Source: UBA7359 sp964392105
Lineage (GTDB): Bacteria; Pseudomonadota; Gammaproteobacteria; Eutrophobiales; Eutrophobiaceae
Reading direction: 5' to 3'
Assembly: GCA_964392105.1 (NCBI GenBank)
Contig: CAYMPA010000052.1
Coordinates: 1-16,760, forward strand
Length of the DNA: 16,760 nucleotides
In this document: positions 14,904 to 16,760 of the stretch, one piece after another
How positions within the stretch are numbered: the first letter of the stretch is position 1
How the letters are laid out: each line of letters opens with the position of its first letter
Made by a program: the position numbers and the translations under genes
Notes under the pieces: generated by a model
Told to the model about the DNA's origin: nothing
The model's input: the letters and a program-made list of their open reading frames with translations, nothing else
Databases searched by the model: none

Positions 14904-15759
14904 AACTAACGATAAAACTGCTATTGATTACTGTATAAACAAGGCTATCCCCAATGGCTCAAATCTTTATTACGCAACTATTTATGATAAGGGTCAAAAC
15001 AAAACTGTAATCATTACTCTACATGCATTCCTGAATGAATTAACTGACATCATCTATGAGTGTTCTGACCCGGGCATTGCACGAATAAAACTTAATTGGT
15101 GGCAAGAAGAAATTGAAAGACTATTCAATAAACAAGCCAGACATCCTGTTACACGAAAGATACAAGAATGCATCACACTTGATCAAAATTCAAAATCGAT
15201 ATTCGATTGTATTATCGAATGCTTTGATAAATTTTTATTCATTGAACAACCTGAATCATTAGATGCAATTTTATCTTTATACGAATCTACAACTGGTGAG
15301 ATATGGCATCAATGTGGACGCCAATTAAATCTGACAAATACTGAATCACTACTCTTCATGCGTGACACGGGATCTATCACTCATTATATAAGCTGTTTAC
15401 AACAACCCAATACTTATATTAATGAAACACGATGCATTGTTCCTGAAATATTTATCAATAAAACTGATTTGTTAAACTTTCGTATCGACCCAGTGAATAA
15501 CAAATTAAATCAAGAAGAAGTCTTTTCGCCATTACTATTAGATTTAAAGATAAGACTTGATGAAATTTATAAAAAACTAGCCACCAGAGACAGGCATAAT
15601 TTTCAACACGGTTTAATTCTGAATCGACTTGTGGTTAAAACCTGCGATGAAATTCTCAGTGACGGATGCAACTTATTGAACACAAGTACAAGCTTAACAC
15701 CACTCAGGAAACTCTGGATTGCCTGGTGGACACATAGCACCCTGTCATTCCCGGCCTGA
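14893..15759 (+). CDS. squalene/phytoene-synthase-like protein, probably non-catalytic (NDUFAF6-like)
   Basis: Member of the trans-isoprenyl diphosphate synthase superfamily, 288 residues. It starts with GTG at 14893, overlapping the upstream phosphatase gene by 11 bases, so it is translationally coupled in the ubiG operon. The family signature LHAFLNEL (43-50) and ARIKLNWWQEEIERL (63-77) is clear. However, the first Asp-rich motif, DDxxD in true synthases, reads T51-D52-I-I-Y55. The second is replaced by HYISCLQQPNTYINETRCIVP (164-184) with no DxxxD. The pattern fits the NDUFAF6-type branch, linked in eukaryotes to complex I assembly. Near ubiG, a role in quinone or respiratory-chain biogenesis is plausible. 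The last residues (LSFPA) and the stop codon come from a REP-like repeat. Confidence 0.8.
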   Translation: MNSETNDKTAIDYCINKAIPNGSNLYYATIYDKGQNKTVIITLHAFLNELTDIIYECSDPGIARIKLNWWQEEIERLFNKQARHPVTRKIQECITLDQNSKSIFDCIIECFDKFLFIEQPESLDAILSLYESTTGEIWHQCGRQLNLTNTESLLFMRDTGSITHYISCLQQPNTYINETRCIVPEIFINKTDLLNFRIDPVNNKLNQEEVFSPLLLDLKIRLDEIYKKLATRDRHNFQHGLILNRLVVKTCDEILSDGCNLLNTSTSLTPLRKLWIAWWTHSTLSFPA

Positions 15760-15816
15760 CCGGGAATCCAGTTACATTTATCTTTATTCTAGATTCCCGT
15801 TTCCACGGGAATGACA
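15743..15816. repeat. REP/BIME-like double-hairpin element
   Basis: Two perfect 8-bp hairpins built on ATTCCCG: 15747-15767 (5-base loop) and 15793-15812 (4-base loop). The whole is framed by an 11-bp perfect inverted repeat TGTCATTCCCG (15743-15753 and 15806-15816). Such paired CATTCCCG/CGGGAATG units are a widespread dispersed type in gammaproteobacteria. It lies between convergent genes, where it may act as a bidirectional terminator or RNA stabiliser, and its first loop contains the stop codon of the upstream gene. Confidence 0.85.
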
Positions 15817-15885
15817 ACTGAAGTGATTGCGTCTTCTGCGAAGTCATGAATAAACTTAACCAGAGCTTCAATAGATTAGTTATCG

Positions 15886-16329
15886 TCATTGATTTAAAAA
15901 ACGAAGTCTGACGCGTAAGCGTCTAAACTGATCTGCGTCGGTAAATTCAGGCGTTAAAATAAAATGTTCCCTCTGATTAGCATATCTCAATGAAATAATA
16001 GTAAGCCAGGGATGTACAAATAACGAATTTGCCGGACTAGCCTGGTGCACTACTCCGTTATCCATTTTAACTTGCCAATTATCTTCAGAATTCAAGATCA
16101 ATTCCACTGCGCGTTCATTAGACTGATAAAAATTATATTTGTATAGGTAATAACTAATACTTGCTATCGGTATACATGTCAGTATGGCTTTGATATTGAA
16201 TTCAAGACCCGTGAACCACGGTAAAAAGACAGAGATAAAATGCATAGCTATCCCGGTAAAAAGTATTATTGGGGATATTTTTACAGGTAGCCTGATAGTG
16301 GCCAAAAAAGGGTTTTCATTCCTGTCCAT
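15886..16329 (-). CDS. YgfX/CptA-like inner-membrane protein
   Basis: Small membrane protein of 147 residues. Two membrane helices (about 19-38 and 46-64) are followed by a cytoplasmic domain ending FRRLRVRLRFLNQ. The C-terminal FRRLRVRLR preceded by a LTPEFTDADQ stretch, the W in NWQVKMDNG and the two-helix hairpin are characteristic of the YgfX family. In Escherichia coli that protein is encoded with SdhE and was described as the CptA toxin acting on cytoskeletal proteins. Here no SdhE-like gene is found next to it: upstream on its strand is a gene-free region, downstream a convergent gene. The assignment is by motif and topology. The start ATG has no strong ribosome site. Confidence 0.65.
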   Translation of the reverse strand: MDRNENPFLATIRLPVKISPIILFTGIAMHFISVFLPWFTGLEFNIKAILTCIPIASISYYLYKYNFYQSNERAVELILNSEDNWQVKMDNGVVHQASPANSLFVHPWLTIISLRYANQREHFILTPEFTDADQFRRLRVRLRFLNQ

Positions 16330-16760
16330 AACCAGATAATTAACACCTAGAAATCCATTTCCTGAAAAAAGATATTAGCCCACATGTTGCACAAGTACGC
16401 CAATCATCAAGCCATATTGTTGTCCGATAATGATTTCAAAATTGACTGATAAAGTACAGTTTGTACCAAACCTGGTAGCTTGACGAGCCCTCACTGGTTT
16501 TGGTACGTTATGCGCGCACTTGCTCCCTCCACCAGAGCGATGGCTATGATTGCGGTTGCGAGTACACGCATAACGCACCAATCGCGCGCCCGAAGGAAGT
16601 GCTCTTGGGGTATGATCATCTCGCCAACTCGTACAACATGCGGGCTAGCGTGTTTTTAGGTTAAAATAACCCTACAATAAATTTTGCAGTGCAACATTAA
16701 GAGTGGCTCCGAAAATAGAATTTTTTTATGAGAGTAAGGATCTCGGTACCCCCTTGAGGG
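16330..16760. other. gene-free right end of window
   Basis: No convincing gene is present in these 431 bases. Open frames here are short, lack ribosome sites and fall inside inverted repeats. Besides the structured segment at 16376-16647 there are two small perfect palindromes, GGTTA-AAA-TAACC (16659-16671) and TTGCA-G-TGCAA (16684-16694). A partial hairpin-like CCCCCTTGAGGG is cut by the window edge. Confidence 0.6.
16376..16647 (-). other. 272-base nested inverted-repeat segment: candidate structured RNA or MITE-like element
   Basis: The ends are a 21-base inverted repeat (16376-16396 and 16627-16647) with three mismatches. Inside lie a 23-base imperfect inverted repeat (16501-16523 with 16558-16580) and an overlapping one (16463-16472 with 16496-16506). 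In a minus-strand transcript all three mismatches of the outer stem become G-U pairs, as do three of the four in the inner stem; a CC-UUCG-GG tetraloop (16589-16596) and a CCAA/UUGG closing pair also form. On the plus strand the same positions are A-C mismatches. This favours a minus-strand structured RNA, but terminal inverted repeats also fit a MITE. No target-site duplication is visible. Confidence 0.4.

Noticed and set aside
16501..16580. Integron attC site, suggested by paired GTTATGC and GCATAAC
   Set aside because: The order is reversed: attC has the xxxxAAC arm first and the GTTxxxx arm last, while here GTTATGC comes first on both strands. No integrase or cassette structure is seen.
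16375..16581. 68-residue minus-strand frame
   Set aside because: It lies wholly within the inverted-repeat segment, lacks a ribosome site and has an unlikely composition rich in Arg, His and Asn.
16728..16760. Start of a new gene at the right edge (MRVRISVPP)
   Set aside because: The frame stops after nine codons, before the window ends.

Overview
The window looks like a chromosomal stretch of an AT-rich, non-enteric gammaproteobacterium. Support comes from a ubiG gene followed directly by a MupP/Gph-type phosphatase, an MlaA lipoprotein, a YgfX/CptA-like protein, a HigB2/HigA2-type toxin-antitoxin pair of the Vibrio kind, and a two-partner secretion locus. This placement is by family resemblance only. 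No rRNA, tRNA, CRISPR array or transposase gene was seen.

Left part (1-5358, all minus strand). A two-partner secretion locus has the outer-membrane transporter TpsB (1283-3154) upstream of its large secreted partner TpsA, of which only the first 368 residues are present (1-1104). A perfect CRP-type half-site pair lies between them. A 17-codon upstream ORF with a very strong ribosome binding site precedes tpsB, which has no clear site of its own. Next comes a HigB/HigA-type module (3460-4095) with a readable sigma70 promoter overlapped by an inverted-repeat operator. It is bracketed by a 25-bp direct repeat. Upstream lies an exported parvulin-type prolyl isomerase (4303-5358), a plausible chaperone for the secreted protein, so the toxin-antitoxin module may sit inside an older isomerase-tpsB-tpsA unit.

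Middle part (5617-12491, plus strand). This is a compact four-gene signalling cluster: a class III adenylate cyclase fused to an FHA domain, a PP2C-type phosphatase, a 1441-residue membrane-spanning Ser/Thr kinase, and an unrecognised single-pass membrane protein. The kinase has a cytoplasmic kinase domain, one membrane segment, a long TPR-like helical region and a C-terminal formylglycine-generating-enzyme-like domain. The fourth protein and the kinase N-terminus carry a similar short SHOCT-like helical motif. Together they suggest a kinase/phosphatase/phosphothreonine-reader switch with a cAMP output and a periplasmic sensor.

Right part (12592-16329). mlaA (minus) diverges from a tight ubiG - mupP/gph - squalene/phytoene-synthase-like operon (plus). 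The last gene lacks the catalytic Asp-rich motifs and resembles NDUFAF6-type assembly factors. It ends inside a two-hairpin REP-like element, beyond which lies a convergent YgfX-like gene. The final 431 bases have no convincing gene. They hold a 272-base segment of nested inverted repeats whose arm mismatches mostly become G-U pairs in a minus-strand transcript: either a structured RNA or a MITE-like element.
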